Source of the DNA: Alphaproteobacteria bacterium MarineAlpha2_Bin1
Lineage (GTDB): Bacteria > Pseudomonadota > Alphaproteobacteria > SHVP01
Length of the DNA stretch: 33,196 nucleotides
Assembly (NCBI GenBank): GCA_002938125.1
Contig: PTLN01000007.1
Span: forward strand, 1-33,196
Reading direction: 5' to 3'
Of this stretch, positions 7,917 through 16,363 are shown piece by piece. Under the pieces are notes generated by a model. That model saw nothing but the letters and a program-made list of their open reading frames with translations. It was not told the DNA's origin and did not search any database. Positions within the stretch are counted from its first letter, which is position 1, and every line of letters begins with the position of its first letter. The translations under genes and the position numbers were made by a program.

Positions 7917-10900
7917 TTATGTAGCATTTTTTTGCTCTAAATAATCTACTGTTATTGATAACATTGGAGGGATAATTGCCATTGTGAGTAAAGCTGATAG
8001 TGATAAACCTCCTACCACAACAGAACCTAGACCTCTATACAATTCAGATCCAGAACCAGGAAATAGAACAAGCGGTAACATGCCAAAAACTGAAGTTAAT
8101 GTGGACATAAAAATTGGTCTAATCCTATTTTTTGTTGCATTTGATATTGCATAAGCACTATCCATATTCAATTTTCTAATATTATAAAGAGTTTGGTGCA
8201 CAAGCAAAATAGCATTGTTCACAACAATACCTACTAAAATAACAAACCCTAATATAGTTAACATATCCAGAGGTTGTTCAACCCAAATATTTAAAAGAGT
8301 TAGACCTGCTAAACCTCCTGCAGCAGCTACAGGAACGGAGAATAAAATTATAAAAGGGTATATAAAACTTCCGAATAATACTGCCATAACTAGATATACG
8401 ATTAATAAAGCTAAAAATAAATCAATAATAAGCTCATTCCAAGTTTTGGTAAGCTTATCTGCTGTTCCTGATAAGTTAAATTTTATACCATCAGAAAGAT
8501 TCATCTCTTTCATTGGACTAATCACTTCATTTTTTATTTTATCCATCGCAGCTTGTAACGGAAGGTCTTTTGATGGAGTAATTGAGATTGTAACCGTTCT
8601 TATCTTCTCAATTCTCCTTATCTCCGTAGGACCAGAAGTAACAAAAATATCTGCAACACTAGAAACAGGGACAACTCTTCCACTGCTATTTACAACAGGA
8701 ATTGAAGCAATTGATTGAGTGCTTTTTTTGCCTAATGATTGACCGCTAAGTGTTAAATCTAATCTTTTGCTTCCAAGGTTTATTTCAGTAACTTTAAATC
8801 CGTCATTAAAAACATCTATTGATCTTCCTAACTCATTTACTGAAATACCGTTATTTGCTAATCTAACCGGATCAGGAATTACTCTTACTTCAGGCGCAAC
8901 AAGTTCTAAACTAGGCTTAGGTCTTATTTTATGTCCCTTACTAAATGGTAAAACCTTGAGAACTTTTTCAAATGTCTCTCTAGCTACCTCATGAATATCT
9001 TCTAAACTATCACCACTTATATCAATATCAATAGAACGACCCCCTCCAACAGATCGACCAAAAAGTGATGGCTGAAACATAAAAGCTCTTGTACCTGGCT
9101 CTTTATTTGCAGGGCTTTGCATTATAGGAATAAGTTCTGATGCTTTGCTTGCATCAAGTGATTTGCCACCCATAAATGCTCTTCCCTCAAGAGCCACTAC
9201 AAAGAAGTCACTTATTACCGGATTTTTTTTGTTTATAGTTTCATTATTTCCTAATAGCCAATACTTTTTAGTTTCCTCTTCTACATTTAAAGTAAGTTTA
9301 TTTGTTGTTTCTAAATTATATCCAGGTGGTGTCTGAATAAAACCAAATACGAAGTTTCTATTTCCTGTAGGTAAATAGTCTAGCTTGGGCATTAAAACTA
9401 AAGTTAAAAGAATTGCTGTTAAACTTAGTAAAATAATTACAAAACAAGCAACTATTTTTCTTCTTATTACTAATAGTGAAAAATTTACCCAAAAAATTAC
9501 AAATTCTTTTGCAATATAATCTAATATTGGGATTTTTTTATTTTTATTAATACCATCAATAAAAAGGTTCTTTGATAGTGCAGGTATCAGAGTCACAGAC
9601 ACAATTAATGACAATATTACTGATACAGATATAGCTACAGCTATATCTCTAAACAACTGACCTGCTTCGAGATCCATGATTAAAATTGGGATAAAAACCA
9701 TTACGGTTGTTAATGAGGATACAAAAATAGCAGGCCATACTTGGGAAGCTCCATTAAAAGCAGACTCCAAACTATTTTTTCCGCTTTGTCTTAATCTAAA
9801 TATATTTTCAAGAACAACAATAGCAGCATCTACAACCATACCAACTGCAAAAGCAATTCCTGCTAAACTAATTACGTTTAAAGACCTTCCTAAGATTGCC
9901 ATTGCAACAAAAGAACCAATTACTGAGACAGGAATTGATATTGAAATAACAAGAGTAGCTCTCCATGATTTTAAGAAAACTAATAAAATGATTATAGCAA
10001 ATAGGCCCCCAATAAAAATGTTTTGTAAAACCAAGTTAATTGCAGATTTTATATAATCTGTCTCATCATAGAGCTGAATTAATTTTAAGTTTAATTTTTT
10101 TAAAGTGCTTTCAGATAATTCACTTACAACATATTTAATTTTAGCCATGGTTTCAATAACATTTGACCCCGCTTCACCTGTTAGGCTCATAGTTAAAGTT
10201 GGACTTCCGAATCTTCTTGCATAAGCTCTTCTCTCTTTATATAAAAAATCAACATTTGCAACATCTCCGAGAGATACTCTTCCAATAGTACCATTCTGAT
10301 TATTTGTTCTTAGTATGATATTTTCTACTTGCTCTATTGAAGTTAAATCTCCTTCAGTTCTGACTACATATCTTCTTTTTCCCTCCTCAACACTACCTCC
10401 TGTTATAGAAATATTGGATTGCCTTATCTTATTAATTAATTCTGATACGGTAAGTGAATATTTAGCTAACATGTATGGATCGATAGTAACTCTTAACTCT
10501 CTCTCTGAAACTCCACGAGCATAAAGTGATGATACACCGTCGATCCTCTCTAATTTTTCCTTAATTATATCATTTACTATCTCGCTATTTGATATTGATG
10601 TTCTTTGATTTTCTTTATTTATACTTTGTAAACTAAACCAGGCAATTGAATTATCCTCTGTTCCACTAGTTGATAGAAACGGTTGTTGGGCATCTTCTGG
10701 ATATTCTCTGATTAAATCTAACCTATTACTCACTAACAAAAGAGCCTGGTTCATATCAGACCCAACTTTAAAATTTAACTGTATATTCCCCTGATTTGGC
10801 CTTGAAGAACTTTGTATCCTTTCAACACCTCTTAACCCACCAAGAACTTCTTCTTGTACTTTTATAATCTCTCTTTCGACTTCAACTGGAGCTGCTCCCG

Positions 10901-11054
10901 GCCAATTTGTAGTAATACTAATTATAGGTTGACGAACATCTGGAGACATTTGGATAGGTATTCTGTTTAATGAAACCCAGCCAAAAATAAGAACCATGAC
11001 CACAACAGAAATAACTGCAATAGGTTTCTCAATTGATAATTTTATGATATTCAC
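7917..11054 (-). CDS. RND efflux transporter permease (HAE1/AcrB-like)
   Basis: A 1045-residue inner-membrane pump of usual AcrB length. It begins with a short cytoplasmic stretch and TM1 (PIAVISVVVMVLIFGWVSL), has two large periplasmic loops, and contains paired TM bundles (SLAGIAFAVGMVVDAAIVVLENIFR and ILGFVILVGIVVNNAILLV). It exports substrates by proton exchange together with the adaptor encoded 9 bases upstream. The proton-relay sites differ from AcrB: the AcrB D407-D408 pair aligns with D-A, and K940 aligns with N, while the R971 equivalent (RIRPIFMSTL) is kept. This variant is common among non-AcrB HAE1 pumps, so function is expected. No TolC-like channel gene is present. Substrate unknown. 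Confidence 0.93.
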   Translation of the reverse strand: MNIIKLSIEKPIAVISVVVMVLIFGWVSLNRIPIQMSPDVRQPIISITTNWPGAAPVEVEREIIKVQEEVLGGLRGVERIQSSSRPNQGNIQLNFKVGSDMNQALLLVSNRLDLIREYPEDAQQPFLSTSGTEDNSIAWFSLQSINKENQRTSISNSEIVNDIIKEKLERIDGVSSLYARGVSERELRVTIDPYMLAKYSLTVSELINKIRQSNISITGGSVEEGKRRYVVRTEGDLTSIEQVENIILRTNNQNGTIGRVSLGDVANVDFLYKERRAYARRFGSPTLTMSLTGEAGSNVIETMAKIKYVVSELSESTLKKLNLKLIQLYDETDYIKSAINLVLQNIFIGGLFAIIILLVFLKSWRATLVISISIPVSVIGSFVAMAILGRSLNVISLAGIAFAVGMVVDAAIVVLENIFRLRQSGKNSLESAFNGASQVWPAIFVSSLTTVMVFIPILIMDLEAGQLFRDIAVAISVSVILSLIVSVTLIPALSKNLFIDGINKNKKIPILDYIAKEFVIFWVNFSLLVIRRKIVACFVIILLSLTAILLTLVLMPKLDYLPTGNRNFVFGFIQTPPGYNLETTNKLTLNVEEETKKYWLLGNNETINKKNPVISDFFVVALEGRAFMGGKSLDASKASELIPIMQSPANKEPGTRAFMFQPSLFGRSVGGGRSIDIDISGDSLEDIHEVARETFEKVLKVLPFSKGHKIRPKPSLELVAPEVRVIPDPVRLANNGISVNELGRSIDVFNDGFKVTEINLGSKRLDLTLSGQSLGKKSTQSIASIPVVNSSGRVVPVSSVADIFVTSGPTEIRRIEKIRTVTISITPSKDLPLQAAMDKIKNEVISPMKEMNLSDGIKFNLSGTADKLTKTWNELIIDLFLALLIVYLVMAVLFGSFIYPFIILFSVPVAAAGGLAGLTLLNIWVEQPLDMLTILGFVILVGIVVNNAILLVHQTLYNIRKLNMDSAYAISNATKNRIRPIFMSTLTSVFGMLPLVLFPGSGSELYRGLGSVVVGGLSLSALLTMAIIPPMLSITVDYLEQKNAT

Positions 11055-11063
11055 TTTAATAAC

Positions 11064-12545
11064 CTAATTGGTATTAAGAACTTTTACATTCTGATTATCT
11101 CTTAAAGACTCGTTTCCTCTAATTACTACTAAATCTCCCTCTTTTAAGCCTTCTCTAACAATAAATCTATTGTCATTTGAGCCCATTAAGGAAATAACTT
11201 TTTCCTTAACCTTTCCTTGAGAAACAACAAACACATATGATTTGTTGTCTTTAGAAATAACTCCATCCTTATGGACAGTAATGCCAATTTCTTTGCTGTA
11301 AACTGGCATATTAATATTAACACTTTTATTAAGGCTTAGATTATCATCTAAATTCTTTCTTTGAATTGAAAACCTAACTTCTGCTGTTCTCGTTAATTGA
11401 TTTTCTTCAGGCAGAATTGCCCTTACAAACGCATGAAATCTGTTGGAATTATCAAAACTTATTGAGACCTTTTTACCAATTTTAAGTGATGATAAAATCT
11501 TTGTTGGAACTTGTGCAGAAATCTCTAAATTTGACATATCTAAAAGAGTTAAAGCAGTCATACCAGTTGATATATAAGACCCAATACCTGTATTTATTTT
11601 AATTACCATACCACTGAAAGGTGAAGTAATAATTGTATTCTTTAAATTCAAATTAGCTCTATTAAGTTCTTCAACCGCTTGCTCTAATAATGACTCTCTT
11701 TCATTAACTACTGATTTTTTAATAATTATATCTTGTGTAATATTATCAAATTTTTTCTTTGAAAAAGCAGAAGAGTTTTTCAAACCTTCTATTCTTTTCT
11801 GATCAAGCAAAACTTTTTCTAACTCTGCCTGAGCTATTTTTACTTGAGATTGCCTTTGTCTTACAATCGCAAATCTTTTTTGTGCCTCTAACTCAAATTG
11901 GTCCTGTTGTATTTTTATTAAAAAGTCACCTTTTTTAACTTTATCTCCTACCTTTACCATCACCTCAGTAATTGTTCCAGAAACTTTAGATGAAATAGGA
12001 CCATTCGCATTGCCAACCAGCCTGCCAATTATAGAAACGGTTTGACTCAATTTACTTAACTCTACTTTATCAGTAAATACAGCACTTTTATTAGCAGTAA
12101 AGAAAGTATTTAGCTCTTTCGGATCAATTATATTATCAGAATTTGTATCAATTGATGAAAACCTATTAGCAATAAAACCTGAAGCTTCTTTACGTTCAAT
12201 CAAATTGTTATTATTTTTATCTAAAAATTTTATTCTTGATGGAAGAATTTTTGGATTACTATTCTCATTTTCCGTGACATCAGATTGAGAGCCAAATTTT
12301 TTTTTAAAAAAATTTGAGATCTCACTTCCGTCAAGCATCTCATTATTATCGTTATCAATTGCCTCAAAATCGGTTTTTAGAGGTCCTATAGCTTCGTTTT
12401 TGTCAATAAATCCATTTTTATTAATGTCTAATTTTTTTGCTCTCTCAGATAGATCCGTGGCTACAGCAGCAGATAAACTAAATATTAATGTTATTAGGAT
12501 TATAAATAAAAAGCTCATTAAATATTTATCAATAACCCCGTACAT
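11064..12545 (-). CDS. RND periplasmic adaptor (MFP/HlyD-like) with four N-terminal EF-hands
   Basis: I place the start at ATG 12545 (493 residues), not the ORF-track 12611: AAGAGGA precedes this ATG by a few bases, and 12611 falls inside a plausible -35 box. The N-terminus is a signal peptide ending near SAAVA. Four 12-residue EF-hand loops follow (numbered on the 515-residue track ORF): DINKNGFIDKNE at 62-73, DNDNNEMLDGSE at 86-97, DKNNNNLIERKE at 131-142 and DTNSDNIIDPKE at 155-166, each with Asp/Asn at positions 1, 3 and 5 and Glu at 12. A standard adaptor follows: barrel-sandwich hybrid (GPISSKVSGTITEVMVKVGDKVKKGDFL), alpha-hairpin coiled coil, and beta-barrel/membrane-proximal domains. 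It links the RND pump to an outer-membrane channel. The Ca-binding module is unusual here and suggests calcium-dependent folding or gating. Confidence 0.9.
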   Translation of the reverse strand: MYGVIDKYLMSFLFIILITLIFSLSAAVATDLSERAKKLDINKNGFIDKNEAIGPLKTDFEAIDNDNNEMLDGSEISNFFKKKFGSQSDVTENENSNPKILPSRIKFLDKNNNNLIERKEASGFIANRFSSIDTNSDNIIDPKELNTFFTANKSAVFTDKVELSKLSQTVSIIGRLVGNANGPISSKVSGTITEVMVKVGDKVKKGDFLIKIQQDQFELEAQKRFAIVRQRQSQVKIAQAELEKVLLDQKRIEGLKNSSAFSKKKFDNITQDIIIKKSVVNERESLLEQAVEELNRANLNLKNTIITSPFSGMVIKINTGIGSYISTGMTALTLLDMSNLEISAQVPTKILSSLKIGKKVSISFDNSNRFHAFVRAILPEENQLTRTAEVRFSIQRKNLDDNLSLNKSVNINMPVYSKEIGITVHKDGVISKDNKSYVFVVSQGKVKEKVISLMGSNDNRFIVREGLKEGDLVVIRGNESLRDNQNVKVLNTN

Positions 12546-12583
12546 TATTCCTCTTGAAAAAAATTTGTATATAATTAAATCTA

Positions 12584-12611
12584 TATATATCTGAGATCTA
12601 TGTAAACTCAA
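12584..12611 (-). promoter_or_regulatory. Candidate promoter for the adaptor-RND operon
   Basis: On the minus strand TTGAGT (12611-12606) and TATATA (12589-12584) are 16 bases apart. Transcription would start near 12577, leaving a leader of about 30 bases with an AAGAGGA ribosome site before ATG 12545. Moderate consensus match in AT-rich DNA. Confidence 0.4.
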
Positions 12612-12629
12612 TTATTTAAAAGGTATATT

Positions 12630-13157
12630 ATGAAACTTGGTTTTATTACACTTTTTACTAGCTTTTTTATTTTTTCATTCACCTCAACCATTGGAGCAGA
12701 ACCTATAGATACACATACAGATAAATTCAGACTTGAGACCTATTTTTTGGGAAAAACCAAGGCTTGGGGTATAATTGAAAATAGGTTTGGCAAAAATAAA
12801 TTTACACACTTTGAAGTTGATATTACAGGTTCTTGGGACGGAAAAATTCTCACTCTTGAAGAAGATTTCCTCTACTCATCAGGAAGGACAGATCGTCGTG
12901 TTTGGAAAATTAGTAAGACTGGTGAAAATACCTATTCTGGAACCGCAGATGATGTAATAGGTGTGGCTAACGGAGAAATATTAGGCAATAGATTTAGTTG
13001 GAAATATTATATGAAACTTCCCATTGGTAAAAGTGTAATAAAAGTTAAATTAGATGATAAAATGTGGCTTCAAAAAAATGGCGTACTTATAAATAATGCA
13101 AAAATCAAAAAATTTGGTTTAAAATTTGCTGATCTAACTATTTTCTTTATAAAGTAA
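12630..13157 (+). CDS. DUF3833 family secreted protein
   Basis: A 175-residue protein with a signal peptide (MKLGFITLFTSFFIFSF...IGA/E). It then has the DUF3833 pattern: FRLETYFLGKTKAWGIIENRFGK, VDITGSWDGKILTLEEDFLYSSGRTDRRVWKI, and KMWLQKNGVLINNAKIKKFGLKFADLTIFF. The biochemical role of the family is unknown. Members often occur with cyclopropane-synthase-like, DUF1365 and FAD-oxidoreductase genes, which are present here on the opposite strand. No lipobox Cys follows the signal peptide, so this copy looks soluble and periplasmic rather than a lipoprotein. AAAGG lies 6 bases before the ATG. It is divergent from the EF-hand adaptor gene and convergent with the lipid cluster. Confidence 0.85.
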   Translation: MKLGFITLFTSFFIFSFTSTIGAEPIDTHTDKFRLETYFLGKTKAWGIIENRFGKNKFTHFEVDITGSWDGKILTLEEDFLYSSGRTDRRVWKISKTGENTYSGTADDVIGVANGEILGNRFSWKYYMKLPIGKSVIKVKLDDKMWLQKNGVLINNAKIKKFGLKFADLTIFFIK

Positions 13158-13170
13158 TTTTAAAGTCGAT

Positions 13171-13605
13171 CTATATCGAAAGTTTCTTAATTAAATATCT
13201 AATTAAATATTTAATTATCGGTATTTTAGCAAAAATTTGGGAAGCAGAGTCCCAATAGTCTACATGCGAAGTAACTAGACCATCTTCATTAAATTTAATT
13301 TCGCTTATCCCTTCAATTTCTACAAATTTACCACTAGAAAAATTCCACTTCATGTACGCTGTATTATTAATTGTACAAATATCACTTATAAAAAATTTGG
13401 GATTAGACGCTTGCTTATACATATGTTGAAAAACTTTTTTAAACTTATCTAAACCAGTAAAAGAGTTAAAAGGATCTCTAAAAAACATATCTTTTGCGCA
13501 CAGTATATTTAAACTTTCAATTTTATCCTCTGTAATATTTTCAAAGAATTCTCCATATATTTTTGCATAGCTTCCAACATTTATCTTTGGATTACTTGTG
13601 ACCAA
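13171..13605 (-). CDS. NTF2-like / SnoaL-like fold protein
   Basis: A 144-residue protein with the NTF2-like cone-fold pattern: an N-terminal helix (YAKIYGEFFENI), MFFRDPFNSFTGLDKFKKVFQHMY, then strands ending FNEDGLVTSHVDYWD. These proteins bind small hydrophobic ligands or act as simple isomerases or hydrolases; its substrate is not evident. The TTG start at 13605 is supported by GAGG seven bases upstream, overlapping the DUF6134 stop, so translation is probably coupled. It is the last gene of the SpeD-FAD-DUF1365-Cfa-DUF6134 run. Related NTF2 genes occur in similar lipid clusters in other proteobacteria. Confidence 0.8.
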   Translation of the reverse strand: MVTSNPKINVGSYAKIYGEFFENITEDKIESLNILCAKDMFFRDPFNSFTGLDKFKKVFQHMYKQASNPKFFISDICTINNTAYMKWNFSSGKFVEIEGISEIKFNEDGLVTSHVDYWDSASQIFAKIPIIKYLIRYLIKKLSI

Positions 13606-13609
13606 TGTT

Positions 13610-14257
13610 CTACCTCATAAAATAATCTATTTCATTTCCTCTTGCAACGAATGCAATCTTTACTAATGAATTGTTATGATACCATAAAGATAGATTTAAA
13701 TCATTAGAGATATCATATCTTTCAGCTGATATTTTCTTACCATGAAAGCTCTCTATATTTTCAACCCCATTGTAGCTAATATTTAAATTAAGAGGGATGC
13801 CTCTTTGAGTATCTAACCAATTTTTATTTTTTATGCTCAAATAATTCCAATAACTAGTTGGGACAATCTCTAAAGGTAGAACTTTAGTTCCATCCTGCGT
13901 ATTTATGATAAAACCTTCTTTAGTTGATTTGCCATTTATAAAAAAATTTTTCCCATTATCATATGTTGTAGTATTAATCTGGAATAATTTTCCATTTCTC
14001 CATGTCTCTTTATTTTCATGTTTATATGAAAAAAGTTTTACAAAACCTAGTTTTACTTCTAGCTCAATATTAATACTTACAATAAGATCCTCATTATCCT
14101 GTTTTTTAAACACTATTTTATGGAAACCAAATTCTTTTCCATTTCTAGTAACAAGGAAATTAATATTTTCTGGCAGCTCAGCACTTTTACTGGTCAATGG
14201 GAATATCAAAAAAATTAAAAAAATTTTAAATAAGAATTTATACTTAATGAGTTGCAT
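13610..14257 (-). CDS. DUF6134 family periplasmic protein
   Basis: A 215-residue protein with a signal peptide (KYKFLFKIFLIFLIFPLTSKSAE). The rest is beta-rich: NINFLVTRNGKEFGFHKIVF, KLFSYKHENKETWRNGKLFQINTTTYDNGK, and a C-terminal YDISNDLNLSLWYHNNSLVKIAFVARGNEIDYFMR. This matches the DUF6134 family as I know it, whose function is not established. Fold and setting resemble periplasmic lipid-handling proteins, but this is inference. It starts 11 bases after the Cfa stop and runs into the NTF2-like gene. Confidence 0.7.
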   Translation of the reverse strand: MQLIKYKFLFKIFLIFLIFPLTSKSAELPENINFLVTRNGKEFGFHKIVFKKQDNEDLIVSINIELEVKLGFVKLFSYKHENKETWRNGKLFQINTTTYDNGKNFFINGKSTKEGFIINTQDGTKVLPLEIVPTSYWNYLSIKNKNWLDTQRGIPLNLNISYNGVENIESFHGKKISAERYDISNDLNLSLWYHNNSLVKIAFVARGNEIDYFMR

Positions 14258-14268
14258 ATTAATTTTAA

Positions 14269-15465
14269 CTAATTATTTTCCATTATAATTTGGCGCACGT
14301 CTATACCTTCTCCTCTAAACGAACCCTCACAACTGGCAAGATAAAAACTCCATAACCTTTTAAACCTGGCATCAAACCCTAAGTTTTTTATCTTTGGCCA
14401 TGCGTTATGAAAACTATTTCTCCATATTGCTAGTGTGCTAGCATAATCTTTACCAAAACCTTTATCACTTATAATATTCATGCCTACTTCATTACAGTTG
14501 TCTTTTATGCTTCTTTGGCAAGGCAGCATACCACCTGGAAAAATATATTTTTGAATAAAATCAGGTTGCTTTCTATATATCTCAAATTTTTCATCCTTTA
14601 CAGTTATTGCTTGAAGCGCAAACCGCCCTCCTTTTTTTAAATTTTGAGAAATTGATTGAAAATACTTTGGCCAGTAATTCTCCCCAACAGCTTCTATCAT
14701 CTCAATAGAAGCAATGTGATCAAATTTTGAAGAAAAATCCCTGTAATCGCATAATTTAATATTAATTTTTTCTTGTAATCCAAGTTTTCCTACTAATTGA
14801 TTAGCATAATTATATTGTTCATTTGAAATAGTTAAACCTGTGACTTTAAAACCTTCTTTTGCAGCAAATATAGCAAACCCCCCCCATCCACAGCCAACTT
14901 CTAATATATGCTCACCTTCTTTAACTTGCAGAGAGGTTAATATTCTAGAGTATTTTTTCCCCTGGGCATCTTCAAGATTCTGGGAATTTTTAATTTCAAT
15001 AGCAGATGAGTAAGTCATACTATTATCAAGCCAATATGAATAGAATTCATTTCCAAGATCATAATGGAAAGCAATATTCTTTTTGCTGCCCAGTCGAGTA
15101 TTATGATTTATGAGGTGTCTTAACCAATTATATTTCCTTAACAGCAGTTGACCCTGATTTTCACTATGAATAGAATTTTTTGTAACCAATTCAATAAAGG
15201 TTGGTAAATTAGATGAGTCCCACTCACCAGCTAAGTACCCTTCTGCAAAGCCAATACTTCCGTTAAAAAAAAGCCGAAAAATAGGTCTCCAGGTATGTAA
15301 AGAAATATTAGCATCCGGCCCTGACATTTCTCCATGTATTTTACCTTCAAACCCGTTAGGAAGCCTGAATGATAATGATCCCAATTTAAACTGGCTGGCT
15401 ATTTTTTTTACTATAGGCCTAATAAAAATTGGCACTTTTTTATAATTATGGTCTAAATTCATCAT
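14269..15465 (-). CDS. Cyclopropane-fatty-acid-synthase-like SAM methyltransferase
   Basis: A 398-residue member of the Cfa/mycolic acid cyclopropane synthase family acting on membrane phospholipid acyl chains. Seen in order: FHYDLGNEFYSYWLDNSMTYSS (133-154), the SAM site ILEVGCGWGGFA (187-198), IEMIEAVGENYWPKYF, YIFPGGMLP (307-315), DYASTLAIWRNSF and FYLASCEGSFR. Compared with E. coli Cfa bicarbonate ligands, the Glu (EAVG) and Tyr (DYAST) are kept, but Cys139 aligns with Ser154 and His266 with Gln285. Family members with such changes are often methyltransferases in clusters like this one rather than classical cyclopropanating enzymes. I therefore leave the symbol blank. Two adjacent ATGs (15465, 15462) are possible starts. 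Confidence 0.9.
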   Translation of the reverse strand: MMNLDHNYKKVPIFIRPIVKKIASQFKLGSLSFRLPNGFEGKIHGEMSGPDANISLHTWRPIFRLFFNGSIGFAEGYLAGEWDSSNLPTFIELVTKNSIHSENQGQLLLRKYNWLRHLINHNTRLGSKKNIAFHYDLGNEFYSYWLDNSMTYSSAIEIKNSQNLEDAQGKKYSRILTSLQVKEGEHILEVGCGWGGFAIFAAKEGFKVTGLTISNEQYNYANQLVGKLGLQEKINIKLCDYRDFSSKFDHIASIEMIEAVGENYWPKYFQSISQNLKKGGRFALQAITVKDEKFEIYRKQPDFIQKYIFPGGMLPCQRSIKDNCNEVGMNIISDKGFGKDYASTLAIWRNSFHNAWPKIKNLGFDARFKRLWSFYLASCEGSFRGEGIDVRQIIMENN

Positions 15466-15517
15466 AGATAAAATTAATAAATTAGGTATGAAAAAACAAC
15501 GTAAAACTATAATACTT

Positions 15518-16363
15518 TTATTTATTTTTTGGCAAAAAAACCTTGAATATACTTAAGAACAACGAGATAGAAATTGCAACCGTTTTATTTTTTATCTTAG
15601 GTATCTCAGGGGAAACTGGGATACCCTTCAAAAATAATCTAAATGCCTCATAGTGTATTGCAAAAATAACTTTAATTGTCATTAAAGGATATAAAAATAT
15701 ACAAATTATCAAATTAATAACTGAAAATTTTTTTCTCTTACCTTCAAAATAAGCCGATAAGATTTTCTCTTCTTTTTCTAGTTCGTCAATACGAATAAAA
15801 AATTTTTCTTCTGGAATTATTATTTTAAAATCATATTTATGATCAATTGGATTAAATGGGGAAACTATCATTTTTTTCATACATGAGTGACTAAGAATAT
15901 TTGATTTTGAATTAACTTTAATTAAATAACAATGCTGATCACCAAAAGTATTTTTTACTTCATAAACTATGACCCTGAGAGAATTATTTTTATTAAAATA
16001 AAAATAAATTGTTATTGGGTTAAAGACATAACCAAATACTCTCGGAAAACAACTTACATATACTTTTCCATCAAAAGAAATACCATTTTGTTTTAATAAA
16101 TCAACAAACCAATTAAATGTAGAGGATCCATCTCTTAGGCCATGGTCAATATCATAAAAACTAAATATGGAGGGTCTATTATAATTAAATAAAAGATTAT
16201 ATTTTTTAATATTTTCAAAATATTTTAAATTAGCGTGAATAAAAAAAGCTTTATACAGGAATCTATGAATTTTTGGTTTTTTTCTTATATGTGTAATTGA
16301 TCCCAAATATAAGTTGAACTCAGATTCTAATTCTTTACTTCTAAATAAAGTCACTCTAATCAT
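15518..16363 (-). CDS. DUF1365 family protein
   Basis: DUF1365 protein with the characteristic N-terminus LYLGSITHIRKKPKIHRFLYKAFFIHANL, the central FNWFVDLLKQNGISFDGKVYVSCFPRVFGYVFNPITIYFYFN and VIVYEVKNTFGDQHCYLIKV, and a hydrophobic C-terminal stretch. Molecular activity is unknown; it accompanies FAD oxidoreductase and Cfa genes in many proteobacteria and is inferred to act in acyl-lipid modification. The ORF track starts at 16387. I prefer ATG 16363 (281 residues): the family starts here, GGAAAG precedes it, and it overlaps the upstream stop as ATGATTAG, indicating coupled translation. Confidence 0.87.
   Translation of the reverse strand: MIRVTLFRSKELESEFNLYLGSITHIRKKPKIHRFLYKAFFIHANLKYFENIKKYNLLFNYNRPSIFSFYDIDHGLRDGSSTFNWFVDLLKQNGISFDGKVYVSCFPRVFGYVFNPITIYFYFNKNNSLRVIVYEVKNTFGDQHCYLIKVNSKSNILSHSCMKKMIVSPFNPIDHKYDFKIIIPEEKFFIRIDELEKEEKILSAYFEGKRKKFSVINLIICIFLYPLMTIKVIFAIHYEAFRLFLKGIPVSPEIPKIKNKTVAISISLFLSIFKVFLPKNK

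Noticed and set aside
8215-10524. Several plus-strand ORFs (8215-8718, 8767-8994, 9145-9336, 9676-10056, 10315-10524)
   Set aside because: All lie antisense inside the well-supported RND permease gene; their translations are low-complexity Ser/Thr/Ile-rich with no domain pattern.
12546-12611. N-terminal extension of the adaptor in the ORF track
   Set aside because: Begins at TTG inside a -35-like box and lacks a ribosome site; ATG 12545 with AAGAGGA gives a normal signal peptide.
13166-13179. TCGAT-CTAT-ATCGA hairpin as a terminator between the convergent DUF3833 and NTF2 genes
   Set aside because: Five-base stem with low G+C, no T run, and part lies within the NTF2 gene end.
13905-14288. 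127-residue plus-strand ORF
   Set aside because: Antisense to the DUF6134 gene, no ribosome site or recognisable motif.
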